NCBI GenBank assembly: GCA_907163345.1
Contig: CAJQUN010001156.1
Location: 34,606 to 98,605, forward strand
DNA from: Haberlea rhodopensis
Taxonomy: Eukaryota > Streptophyta > Magnoliopsida > Lamiales > Gesneriaceae
Direction: 5' to 3'
Length of the DNA stretch: 64,000 nt
In this document: positions 23,058 to 34,289 of the stretch, piece by piece
How the letters are laid out: the number at the start of each line of letters is the position of its first letter
How positions within the stretch are numbered: the stretch's first letter is position 1
Program-made: the position numbers and the translations under genes
The notes under the pieces: model-generated
Seen by the model: only the letters and a program-made list of their open reading frames with translations
Database searches by the model: none
Told to the model about the DNA's origin: nothing

Positions 23058-23550
23058 AGTAGTTAGCTCTTTGGGGCTGTTGAAGGCCTGGAACATGCTG
23101 ATAGGGATGGGTAGCACATATTTATGCATGGTAGTAGCTAGTGTTGTGTGACACAACTATTTTGCTTATGTGCATTTGTAACGTGTGATCATAGTGAAAC
23201 GATTATATGTCATAACATCTATAGGATCATAATATAATCTGTTGATTATGATTGTGAGTTGTGACACAGGGACAACCAAATGGAGCATTTTGAAATGCAT
23301 TGGGATACATGAAGTACTTTGTACTCATAGTTTATGCATTTGTTCGTTATAATCATATTGTGGTGAATATGGATTATTATATGCTCATGATTTGTGATTG
23401 TTCCTGTAGGGACACTATGACACGAAGGGCTAAGGCCAGGGTTGAAAGACACGAAACGGTAACCTGCGTTTTATATACATCATGGATTATGCATTGTGGA
23501 TTGCATGTGTAAAATGGAGTGATGATTTTAATGCTTTGCCGCCAAATGTT

Positions 23551-23950
23551 GAAGCGAGGGGTGGGAGTACCGCATGTCGCATTTGAGCGAAGTGCATTAA
23601 AATACACTCATGATGATATATATTGGAATATGGATTATGCCTTGTGTTGCAGGTATAGATGAATACTTGGTGAATATCCCATGAGTCATTGTTATGGATG
23701 AGTGATGATTTTAAATGCTTGCTGCTAATTATTGTTTTGTGCCGCTAAAATGTGAAGCGAGGGGTGGGAGCGCCGCATGTCACATTGAAGCGTGGTTATC
23801 ATATGAGGCGAGGAAAGAATATTTGCCGCTAAAATGTGAAGCGAGGGGTGGGAGCGCCGCATGTCCATTTAAGCGAGGTTATTCTATCCCGCCTATATGT
23901 GAAGCGAGGGGTGGGAGTACCGCATGTTTTACTTGAGCGAGGGGCATTAA
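23551..23950 (+). repeat. GAAGCGAGGGGTGGGAG repeat cluster in B
   Basis: Four copies of GAAGCGAGGGGTGGGAG followed by an NNCCGCATGT box start at about 23551, 23754, 23838 and 23901. Flanking bases are partly shared too (GCCGCTAAAATGT before two of them, GGCATTAAAATACAC or GTGCATTAAAATACAC after the first and last). No coding frame is conserved. Confidence 0.8.
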
Positions 23951-23991
23951 AATACACTACCGTGACAATGACTAGGGATCGGCTATTCTTT

Positions 23992-24720
23992 GGCGATGGT
24001 CCATGCCGCCAGGTATATTGATAGCGACGGTTCATTCCGCTATATTGATTGTCGATGGTTCATGCCGCCAGGTATATTGATAGCGACGGTTCATTCCGCT
24101 ATATTGATTGGCGATGGTTCATGCCGCCAGGTATATTGATAGCGACGGTTCATTCCGCTATATTGATTAGCGATGGTTCATGCCGCCAGGTATATTGATA
24201 GCGACGGTTCATTCCGCTATATTGATTGGCGATGGTTCATGCCGCCAGGTATATTGATAGCGACGGTTCATTCCGCTATATTGATTGGCGATGGTTCTTG
24301 CCGCCAGGTATATTGATAGCGACGGCTCATTCCGCTATATTGATTGGCGATGGTTCATGCCGCCAGGTATATTGATAGCGACGGCTCATTCCGCTATATT
24401 GATTGGCGATGGTTCTTGCCGCCAGGTATATTGATAGCGACGGTTCATTCCGCTATATTGATTGGCGATGATTCTTGCCACCGGATATATTGATAGCGAT
24501 GTCTCATTCCGTTATTCTATTGGCGATGGTCCATGCCGCCGGGTATTCTATTGACGATGATTCGTGCCACCGGATATTACATAGCGACGGGTCATTCCGC
24601 TACATCTATGGCGATGGGTTATACCGCTATGTGCGTAGCGCTGGATTATGTCGCCTACGAGCGACGGATGCTACTTGTGTACCGCTGGTGGACGATGGAT
24701 ACAGGTATTCCGCTATCTTG
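23992..24720 (+). repeat. 59-bp tandem array in B, built from two diverged halves
   Basis: About ten units with a 59-bp period. Each unit holds GCGATGGTTCATGCCGCC and, 31 bases later, GCGACGGTTCATTCCGCT; these are clearly related, so the array is a 28-31-bp repeat that doubled and then amplified. Each half can fold: GGCG pairs with CGCC and TAGCG with CGCTA. Units from 24480 rightwards become steadily more diverged and grade into the hairpin-rich sequence beyond. Confidence 0.85.
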
Positions 24721-27290
24721 ATAGCGATGAGGTATGGCGTATTACTTTTATTAGCATCATTGTGGATACTATATGTTGTTATATACGTCATGTGTTTGAC
24801 GATGAGATTATGGATGTCGTGTATTGACATGTACCGTCATATGTTTGACGATGTTAATTGGATGTCATATGTTGACATATGCCGTCACGGGATGACGATG
24901 ATATAGTTGATGTTCTATGTAGACGTGTAGCGTCGTTTTGAGGACTAATACATTTATGTTATGTATTGAGTTGTATGATTGAGTGCCTTTGGTGGGCCAT
25001 GGTAGTGTCTGGGTCACTAGTTGACGAGACCATTATGCCGAGCAAGTTGCTCGAAGAATTATTGGGTGCACCGTACAGGGATTGTACCGCAGCACATTTT
25101 TGGTGTATATATTGTTCGAGTAATGATACCCTTGGGTATACTCGCTGGTTTGGCTTAGGCCAAGTGATTGGTGGTAAGAGTAGTCATTGAGGAAACTACT
25201 CGCTTGTTGTTGTGATCTGCAGTAGGCGTGGTCACACCCACCCTGAGGGTGTGGGACAATTCCTAATGGATTAGGATTGCTTCGTGGTTGAGCAAGGACA
25301 CCGGGATGCCCATTATGCTTTGGTGTTTTAGAGATGTGTGGGTGGTGACCCACAACTCTAATGGTTTGTACGGTATGGTATACCGAAATGGGGCGTGTGT
25401 CACGTTGATAGTTTGGTATGAGCCTAAGGGACCAGAGAATTGTTAGCCAGGTATTGTTTCAGTGTTATAGTGTGCTTGTGATATCCATTATACTGCTCGT
25501 GGGATACGAGTTCGGCGAATCGTATGATGATACGATGAGGACTTTTGGTAGACTCTTGTAGTCTCTTTGTGGCATGATAATTGAGGCAGGAAATACCTCA
25601 CGGAGACGTTCATACGTCAAATGTTTTAAGAGACTTGTTTTGGGACAACTCATTTTGTTGGAAATACCAACGTGAGCATCGACAAGTCATTGTTAGCTCT
25701 GGTTGAGCATCTTTGTATATGGTATGCGACGGAAGTCACAATTGGAATTGTGTGGTATAGTTAGTGAGGTGACACTACTATATTGACTTTATCTCTTGGA
25801 GAGATTTGGATTGTACTGTCATGGAGACAGCTAGTATTGGTTGAGGGTTGATCGTGAATCAACCAGGGTAAGCCCTACTAGTGTTGGACTAGGTGATGGC
25901 TTCGTACTCCCAGTGAGACGTTCGAGGAGACGTCTCCGGAGTGATGCTCGAGTTGTGTAGTACTATGGCAATAGTACAGGGCATCATTAGATGAGTATAC
26001 CTGGCGTATGCGAGTTTTGATTTGATAATAGTGGCTTCGATGCACTATTCTGAACCAGTTGCATATTTTGGTTCCGAGTTATATGTTGGTATGTATATAA
26101 CCAGTTTTCGGGACGGTGGTTCGAGGTTGGAGGGTCATGGATTCATGACACTATCCTTGTGGGAAAGGCGGTATTGATTTACCTGCCGGTTGAATCTTTT
26201 GGGAGATTCATTACTTTGGTGGTGTGGTGTTGATGTTGAAATCACACCCTTTGGCTTTGGTATGTCGACCACTATTCTCCATGGAGTGAGAATAATCGAG
26301 GTTTGGCAGTAGGTTTTGGGACTTTGGGTACGCTTGGAGATACCCAAGTCTATTGCTTTGAGTGTGCCTGTTGTGTTGGTGCTTAGACATGTATACCGTG
26401 TGTGTATACAAATGTCAACTCTATTTCGTTCCTTGTTGAACGTCGGATTAGTGTGCTTGGTTTGATGAATCTCCGGTGGGAGATTGTGGCAACTTGAGAT
26501 CGGTAATCTCGATGACACGATGCATTCTGAGGAATGATCGTGAGGGTTGTTTGACTTCCCCTGAGGAGGGATTGTCGTATTTCGGAACCTTGGTAGTTCT
26601 TGTTGGATAATTCAATAGCCTTCCCAAGTTTGGATTGTTAAATCCTAGGGTTATCAAGGAATGGCAGGAATTCGGATTTGTTGGGTGTCGCTGTTGACAC
26701 AAGCGTTGAGGATGCAAAGGGTTGATTGCATGTCCTTTCAGAATTTATGACTCTGCGGAGTCTCGATTGTTTATTTTGATCAGGATATGATTCTTGGAAT
26801 ATCCGGAAGTGGACATCTTGTGAGATGTGTTTGGGTGTGGATCGGTGGCCGTGAGTCGCCCGATCCTAGTTGCAGAGGATGCAACTGCTCCTTAGATGGA
26901 GGTGGTCTGTGTAGCGGGAATCAGGTCCGGTACGAGTATACCGTGGTATACTGGTGTTTTCCTCGTAACGATGTGTGTTAGACATCGTGAGTCATGGTAG
27001 AGACGTCATTGAATTGAATGATATCTACGATGGAATCGGGAGCGATTCAAATCCTTGCAATTTCAGTTGACTAACTGCTTTTGGATTGTTAGCGTTATGT
27101 TGTGCCGACGCTCTTTCGTTTTTGGTGGACAAGAAGGGTTATTACATTCCAGAGTTTGGTGCGAGGTAGGTACCCTCGCGTTTATTAATACGATTCTGAT
27201 ATAGTCAAGAATCGAGGTTATGGCTTCATGTTGTTGTGTAGCCTGGGTGTTACGTGATACACCGGTGCTAATTTCGAGGACGAAATTCTT
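24720..27290 (+). other. Hairpin-chain interior of element B
   Basis: No gene is seen here. Instead the sequence is packed with short inverted repeats with different stem sequences, such as 25737-25752 (CACAATT/AATTGTG), 25846-25864 (GGTTGAT/ATCAACC), 26468-26485 (AATCTCC/GGAGATT) and 26935-26952 (AGTATACC/GGTATACT). It ends with the pol-end stem-loop. Long minus-strand frames such as 26135-26518 show no domain and mirror the same stems. Confidence 0.75.
27270..27287 (+). other. Pol-terminal stem-loop kept in element B
   Basis: AATTTCG pairs with CGAAATT around AGGA, 17 bases before the 3' LTR, although no pol remains around it. Confidence 0.6.
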
Positions 27291-27304
27291 TTAGTGGGGG
27301 ATAT

Positions 27305-29776
27305 TGTGATGACCTGGGATTATAGATGTTAATCCCGGAGTATTAATAAACCCTAAAGTTTTATGTGTGGCAATTTGGAGTTTAATCGCGGTGTTGGGCC
27401 TTTCGGGCTCGTCTATTTGGGTAGTAGGGATCGTTGGATCCCGAGGTTGATATTGTATTCTCATTACGGTGTAAAACCTAAGAGTTGGGTTTTTGATGTG
27501 TCTCGGGATCTGGGGTGCTTTGTGTGGGCACCGGTAGGGGGTTTTGGAGTTATAGAGAGAGTTTTTGAAAACAGATGATTTTTAATGAATCATGATGTAT
27601 TTGTGGGGCTATTAGTATTTCGGGGTATTTTTGCTATAAATACCAGTTGAACCCGAGATTTTAATTATTGGAACCATTTTTTCCCCACCTTTCCCGTCAC
27701 TCTCTCTCTCCCCGCGTCCGAGCCCTTTCCCGTTTCCCTCGACCCCCGCAGCTTCATGCCGTGCGCCCGCCGCCGTCCGGCCGCCATCCGGCGCGTCCGA
27801 CCCGCCGTTGGCTTCGTCTCGTTCAGGCGCAGCTTTCCACACCGGCAATTTGAAGTTTCGTCGCGTTTTGCGTTCGGATTTTGTAGAAAAGCGCCGATGC
27901 CCAAATTCTAGGGTTCGTCGATTTTCGAATGATTTCTTTCCAATTTTCGATTGGGTAACCTTCCTTACCCCTTTTTCATGCTTCTCATGTATTTTCCCTA
28001 CCATTTTGTGATTTATGGTTCGAATTAATTCTCGAATTTCGTAGGGTTTGGGGTTCGAATTTGGGGGTTTTGGCAGGGGTGTGGCGATTCTTGTTATGGG
28101 TCGTTTATTACATGTTTTAGATGTATTATGGTGTTTAGTTTGGGTTCGAATTGTGTTGTGAGGGTTCGAAAATTTGTGGGGAGTTCTTGAGTAATTTTCG
28201 ATAATGTCTCATTCGTTTTCCCTCCCTGCATGTGCCCTGCCCCGGGTCTTTTAAATGATTAATTGTCGTGTGTTGACAATTTTTCTGTGGGTTATGGGTG
28301 CGCTTGAGCATGGGTTGCATGTTCGTGAATAATTGTGAATTATTTATCGTGTTAGCACATCGTTCCTCGGGGCATGGAACTCGAGCAAGGTTTGGCTCGG
28401 ACTTCGGAAATTTAAGGTACGTGCGACGTACGAGCATTACTTTATATGAGAGCATTGTGAAATGCATAGTGTATTTTGATTGCATTAGATGGTTGTGCGT
28501 ATGGTTATATATATATGCGTGTTGATATAGCTATGGAACGATCTAATCTTGATATCGCCGCCACAAGCGTGCGTGATTTTAGAGTTGCATAACCTCATAA
28601 GATATATGGGGTACTGGATGTATATGACCATGGTAGGGCATTGAGATGCCTGAGAATGATCGTGGAAGCATGTATTCATTATAAGACATGTGAGGTGTCT
28701 AAGTATAATGGAGAATTGGTAAAATAAATGCTAGGCATTTGTGCTATCTGTGGTTGGTAGCAAAGTTGAAAATCAGTATTAGATATTGAGATATCTATAT
28801 TGTATGTATAATGAATTTGGAATCATTAATTATTGATATTTGAGAATCAGGCATGCGATGAGTTAAATCAATGTGTTGATTTACTGATTTTTGAGATTTG
28901 ATGAGGTTGATGATTGTGAGAACAGGGACAGTACACGGAATCCCGGATGAGGACGTTGCCTTCCAGGGAGTATCATTTAAAATTCATTAGTATTTACTTT
29001 TGTTGTAAATTATGAATTTCATTATTGTGATTATGGGATTTTGGGTGTTGGTATGCTCACCCCGTTGGGGGCTGTCTCTGTTGGGGCAGGTGAACAGGTA
29101 CATCGATGGCTATGGAGTTGAGCTCGAGCTGTTGATTGGATGTACTCCCAGGATCGTGGTACCAGGGCTTGATGGAGCACGGTATCGTATAGAGTACTTA
29201 TATACACCTGAGGGTTATATACATATTCATGATGCTCGCATGTGAGCACGATTATACTTGTATATGGGTTGTATATAAAGGCATGAGACTTTCTCTCTTT
29301 CATTCTATATTGCATGCAATTAGTGGTAGAATTGCTAAATGATATGAGAGTCATTAGTGTATTATGCGGGTGTTGAAACCCACTTTAGTTATCTTATTGT
29401 GTGGTGTCTTCCCTGGCTGGGAATTTACTCAGTGTTCTGTATTTATGTTGAGTATTGTGTTTTCCCTGGCCGGGAATTATGTTACGTGTTGTGCTTTCAT
29501 TTCGGGATAGCTCTATTTATGGGGAGACTCTGCCCAAATTTTTATAAAAGTCCACAATGTAAAAAGTGGCGAAAAGGGGATGGAAATGGGCGAACTTTAT
29601 GAGTCTATTTGTTGTTAGGAAGATGATCTTATAACGCTGAATATTAAAGAAATTTTGTAGTTGCCATTCAATGGTAAAGTATCATCTGAGTTTCCCGATT
29701 GAGTTTTTATTGAAAGCATGTGCCACATATAAGGGTTAATACACTAATCAAGGGTTAAGGGCTTGGGATCCTTACA
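27305..29776 (+). repeat. 3' LTR of element B (2472 bp)
   Basis: Nearly identical to the 5' LTR. The main difference is about 35 bases present at 29160-29200 (ACCAGGGCTTGATGGAGCAC and following) and absent near 22460, where a short TATATA remains. Confidence 0.92.
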
Positions 29777-30830
29777 GATTTTGTAACCCATTTGCCAAGG
29801 ACTTCTTCTGGCTTTGATGCTATTTGGGTGGTAGTTGACTGACTGACGAAAGTAGCTCACTTCACACCGTATAGAATGACGTTTACCTATTTGAGAATGG
29901 CTCAGTTATATATTCAAAATGTAGTGAGACTACATGGAATACCAGTTTCAATTGTATCGGACCGAGATTCGAGACGTGCTTCTCATTTTTTGGAAGGATT
30001 ACAGTCAGCGATGGGGACTGAAGTACGATTGAATACATCTTATCATCCTCAGACAGATGGACAGAGAGAGCGTACGATACAGACGCTTGAGGACATGTTA
30101 CGTGCATGTATATTAGAGTTTGATAACTCGTGGCAAGAGTCGTTGCCATTAGTTGAGTTCTAGTACAATAATAGTTATCAGACTAGCATACAGATGGCAC
30201 CGTTTGAGGCATTGTATGGGTGATGATGTCGATCGCCATTCTATTGGGATGATGTTGATCAGTCTTCTATCAGTGGACCGGATATGATCCAAGAAATGGA
30301 AGAGAAAGTGAAGCTGATCATATTGAAATTTAAAGCTGCTCAAGATAGACAAGCTGCTTATGCGAATAAGCGACGTAGACCGCTTGAATTCCAAGTTGGG
30401 GACAAAGTATTCTTGAAAATCTCACCTTTTATATGTATGGTACGAGTTGGTATGCGTGGGAAGTTGTCACCAATATATGTTGGATCCTATGAAGTATTGC
30501 AACGTATTGGTACATTGTCATATAGATTGGCACTACCGCCATCATTGAGTAGTATCGACGATGTTTTTCATGTTTCGTTGTTGAGAAAATATGAACCAGA
30601 TCCGAGTCATGTGTTGCAACCGTCTAACGTACAGTTGGATATAGATCGTATGTGGAACGACCAGTCAGGATCTTGGATAGAGCTGAATGAAAATTGAGAA
30701 GTAAAGTAATCCAGATGGTAAAGGTACAGTGGGACAAACGGGATGTCGAGGAGGCAACGTGGGAGACGGAGCAATATATGATGCAACAGTATCCCAATTT
30801 ATTCTATGGTATGGTTTGATGTTGTTGTTT
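29777..30830 (+). pseudogene. Integrase core and chromodomain tail, element C
   Basis: Resumes after B with DFVTHLPRTSSGFDAIWVVV, then VRLHGIPVSIVSDRDSRRAS, LNTSYHPQTDGQRERTIQTL, KRRRPLEFQVGDKVFLKISP, GSYEVLQRIGTLSYRLALPP, VFHVSLLRKYEPDPSHVL, and after a frameshift a chromodomain-like VKVQWDKRDVEEATWE tail. Stops interrupt at several places, for example after WVVVD, after PLVEF and after LNEN. Inactive. Confidence 0.88.
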
Positions 30831-30924
30831 ATACTGGTGAGCATTCATGTTACTGCAAGTTTTACTGTGTTAACCATATAGTTGAGTATATGTTTGTGTT
30901 ATTACAGTCATGTTATGTGTAGTC

Positions 30925-30942
30925 AATTTCGAGGACGAAATT
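30925..30942 (+). other. Pol-terminal stem-loop, element C
   Basis: AATTTCG pairs with CGAAATT around AGGA, just before a purine-rich PPT (AGAATGGGAAAAT) and the 3' LTR. Confidence 0.6.
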
Positions 30943-30960
30943 CTTTTAGAATGGGAAAAT

Positions 30961-32833
30961 TGTAGTGCCTCGATATGAATCATACATGTTTGCTATGATT
31001 ATTGCGTAATTATGTGATAATTACATTATGACATGGACTCGAGTTTGAGTTGAACCAAGTGTGATACCTTGTATGATAATACATGACATAAGAACATAAA
31101 TATAAACATATGAATTGACTTGCCATGTTGGTGCATGTCTTGTTGTATCAAGGCCAAGAGACCATGGACAAGAGAACTTAGATGCATGAAGTGTGTAGTG
31201 GGTTACTATATTGATGCATTCCCAAGCATTTGAGAAAAAGTGTACCTGCATTTGTATTTGCATTTGAGGCTAGAATATATATAGCCAAACTCAGATTTTC
31301 AAACACATAGTACACCACATACACCTCAAAATCTCTACACAAGCTCCTCTCCAACCCTTGCTTGCTCTTGCACTCTTGTCTTGTATTTAAGCTTGGAATC
31401 ACAAGGCTTGTGAACGAGAAGTGGATTCTCGTGGGTAAGAGTTATATATATGTGCTTTATTAGTGCTTTTCCATATTAGCATGAAAGTTGATATGGTTTG
31501 AGTGATTATAACTTCATGAATTGCATTTCTATGAGTTTTAATCAAAGAAACAAGGTGTAATGTTATGCAAACCTGTTCATATGTTGTTATAGTACGAAGG
31601 TATCAAGTTTTGATGGTAGAAAATGAGGTGTATGAGAAACACCAAGAGGATAGACATGAAATCACCATGGTCTAAAACTGTTACTGTCGGCCGATCGATC
31701 CCTAGAATCGTACCGATCGATCGCTGAGACAGGGAAAGTTTAAAGGCGGTTTATGCTTGGAGCGATCGATCGCTGCATGTGACTGATCGATCGCAAGCTA
31801 TAGCGATTGATCGCTAAAAGAGCACCGATCGATCGCTAGAAGGCCGTAACATTTTATGAAAATCAGACTTTAATAGCGATCGATCACTGCCAAATACCGA
31901 TCGATCGCTAGGGTGAATTAGTTGGAGCGATCAATCGCTAGACTTAAAATGTTTAAAAATGTTATATTTTGTGGAAATTGATGATGAAGCCTATTATAAC
32001 ATTGTATATTGTTGGTATTCATGTTGCATCATCACAGGGGACGGGACAACGAGACAGTTAAACATTGGCACCTGACTTTATATATTTTGTGTCGCACGAT
32101 AGGTACGTGTTAACGTACGAGTATTGAATGCTGATTGATGTGATATTACTTCTATATGTTGAGATTACATTATATGATTATTGGAATAATATGAGTACGC
32201 ATTCATGTTGTATACATTCATGTTATTGAGGTTGATGCCATGAAAGGTATGCTATTGTTGAGTATATGTGTTGGCATGAAATGTATGCTCTTGTTGAGTA
32301 TATGCTTTGGGGCTGTTATAACGTGAGCTGGATATATGATATATGTTTTTAATATGAAGGTGTGAGGAGGTTCCACTGGCATATTGAGCGGAAAAGAAAT
32401 ATCATATATGCATCGTTATAACAGGTGATGAATGAGACATGTCATGACATATTTGCATATGGTAATGCATGATACAGAACAATCATAGTTGCGATTTTAT
32501 GATGGTTACTTATCGTATGATGTTTTCTTATTGATATAGAACTGAGATGGTTGTCTATCAATACTCATGTTGTTTGATTGTTTCTGTAAGGACTCATAGA
32601 CGTGGGAGGACGGGATTGTGAGTCTATTTTTGCTGCGAGCTGAACCACTGATTAGGAGTTGAAATTCTTTAGGTTGTTCTTATGTACACGTGATGTATAT
32701 TATGTCAGGGTTTTGTAAATGTTGTAATAACTAACATAGTAAAACTCGTAGTTAGTGTGTGACATTACTTAATCCCTACTCACATGTGTGTAAGTATTTA
32801 TTATACAACGAATTAAGTAACGAGGACCCCACA
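30961..32833 (+). repeat. 3' LTR of element C (1873 bp)
   Basis: Ends TGTAGTGCCT...CCCCACA, immediately followed by the GCTCT target duplication. TATATATA at about 31276-31283 is the probable promoter. 31692-31938 contains nine CGATCGATCG-type palindromes. AGGTACGTG at about 32101 is shared with the LTRs of A and B. Confidence 0.9.
31692..31938. repeat. Cluster of nine CGATCGATCG palindromes in the LTR of C
   Basis: Copies at about 31692, 31714, 31761, 31784, 31802, 31825, 31874, 31897 and 31925, most in the context AGCGATCGATCGCT or ACCGATCGATCGCT. The sequence between them is not conserved. Confidence 0.85.
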
Positions 32834-32838
32834 GCTCT

Positions 32839-33190
32839 ACTCCGCCATGGTACTTGGACTCTTATTCCACCTGCATCCAACTCTAATATTATTGGGTGCA
32901 AATGGGTATTCCGCATCAAATGCAAACCCGATGGCTCGGTTGATAGGTTTAAAGCTCGTCTTGTGGCCAAGGGGTTTCATCAACACCCAGACGTTGACTA
33001 CACTGACACCTTCAGCCCATCTGTTAAGCCTATGACTCTCCGTACTGTTCTGACTCTCGCCTTACAACATTCTTGGCAATTACGACAACTTGATATTAGC
33101 AATGCATTTCTACATGGCACCCTAAATGAACCTGTCTATATGCATCAGCCACCAGGATTTATTGATACTCTTCATCCTCATCACGTATGT
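32839..33190 (+). pseudogene. Copia RT, first half, element D
   Basis: Continues the copia frame: LRHGTWTLIPPASNSNIIG, CKWVFRIKCKPDGSVDRFKA, RLVAKGFHQHPDVDYTDTFS, LTLALQHSWQLRQLDISNAF, LHGTLNEPVYMHQPPGF. The block is intact until element F cuts in at the TATGT target site (33186-33190). Confidence 0.9.
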
Positions 33191-34278
33191 TGTCACTCCC
33201 CAAAACCCGAGCACATGACACCGGCGTTGAATCCAAATATGAAATTCGGATACAACAAGCCTCGTGTACAGTTCTATGATAAAACCAGTCTATTATTCCA
33301 TAATCAATAAAAATTGTCATTACAACTTCAAATACGAAATCCAAATGTCTCGTACTAAATAAAAATTGCGGAAGCATAAATAAAATAATAATTCTTCTTG
33401 AAGACTCGTAGTGGATCACCATCCCCAGAATTGCTCTTGTTCTTCTTCATCGATATCTTCTTCTTCGATTTTGTCTGGGAGGGGAGGTAAGGGGGTGAGT
33501 GTTTGGGAAAAACACCCAGCAAGTAGGGGCCGATTGAACATAGTAAAAACATATAATTTCCATAGAAAATCCTTTGAAACATTTCTTTAACAAAATCATA
33601 GTTCTTGGCATATAAACACATAAACACATATCTTACACATATCCACATAAGGACTTATTGGATTCAAAAGGTGGCTCCTGTGTGCATAGCACTTTGCTCT
33701 TAAGGATCAAGATGTGGCTCCCATGCATGTGGCACGCCCACATAATGTAGCACTTTGCCTCGCCGAATCAAGTGGTGACCCATACACACGTAGCACTTTG
33801 CTCCGCAAAGTCCTTCATTCATGATCATGTCACATACTTGTTTAGATTTAAAACATAATCTTCATGGTGATGTTCAATTGAAGTTTAAAACATACATAAA
33901 CAATATTTTTAAAACGAAAATGAATTGTAGCAAAAACCCACTTACAGTGTTGAATAACCGAAGCGAGATCCGGGTTGAGAAAATGGTGTGAAACTCCTCC
34001 TCTCTTCCTTGAAGGTTTCGAAATTTGTGTGTGTGGTGTGAGTACCAATATTTCGAAAATGGTGAGTAGGAGTCTAGGTTTAAGGCATGATGGTTATATG
34101 TAAGCTAGGGTGGAAAGTCTCAAGATTCTTGTTCTTCAATAGCAAAGATTAAGATGGACATAAGGTAGGATATTAATTGGGTGATATTATTAGGTATTTA
34201 AAAGATAAAATATTAATTGGGTAATATTTTTGGATAATAAAGTGAGGCACAAGTGGGGCACAATTTGGGGTCTTCACA
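33191..34278 (-). repeat. 3' LTR of element F
   Basis: On the plus strand it begins TGTCACTCCCCAAAACCCGA and ends GGGGTCTTCACA. The inside is bordered by the complement of a purine run (TCCCTCCCTCC at 34279-34289), the PPT of a minus-strand element. Confidence 0.88.
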
Positions 34279-34289
34279 TCCCTCCCTCC

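Larger units (their letters stand above)
20605..29776 (+). mobile_element. Non-autonomous large LTR retrotransposon B (LARD-like)
   Basis: A complete element of 9.2 kb with LTRs 20605-23041 and 27305-29776, target duplication GATTT (20600-20604 and 29777-29781), a PBS and a polypurine tract AGTGGGGGATAT (27293-27304). The 4.26-kb interior has no gag or pol frame on either strand, so the element would depend on proteins from a relative. The pol-end hairpin before the PPT and the initiator-Met PBS point to a chromovirus helper. The LTRs differ at about 33 positions by eye plus one 35-bp indel, so this is the youngest insertion in the nest. The low-coding interior matches the published idea of LARDs; the classification is an inference. 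Confidence 0.9.
19484..32833 (+). mobile_element. Ty3/gypsy chromovirus element C, internally deleted, containing element B
   Basis: Flanked by GCTCT (19479-19483 and 32834-32838); the copia codons read straight through from NAL to LRHGTWTL once C is removed. The 5' LTR is cut at about 19750 and joined to RNase H, so the rest of the LTR, PBS, gag, protease and RT are gone. Element B splits its integrase. Without B it is about 4.2 kb. Confidence 0.88.

Noticed and set aside
24475..24906. 143-residue plus-strand ORF
   Set aside because: It is a read-through of the decaying 59-bp array; the peptide repeats follow the DNA repeats and change frame.
26135..26518. 127-residue minus-strand ORF in B
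   Set aside because: No domain, no start context, and the sequence is accounted for by short inverted repeats.
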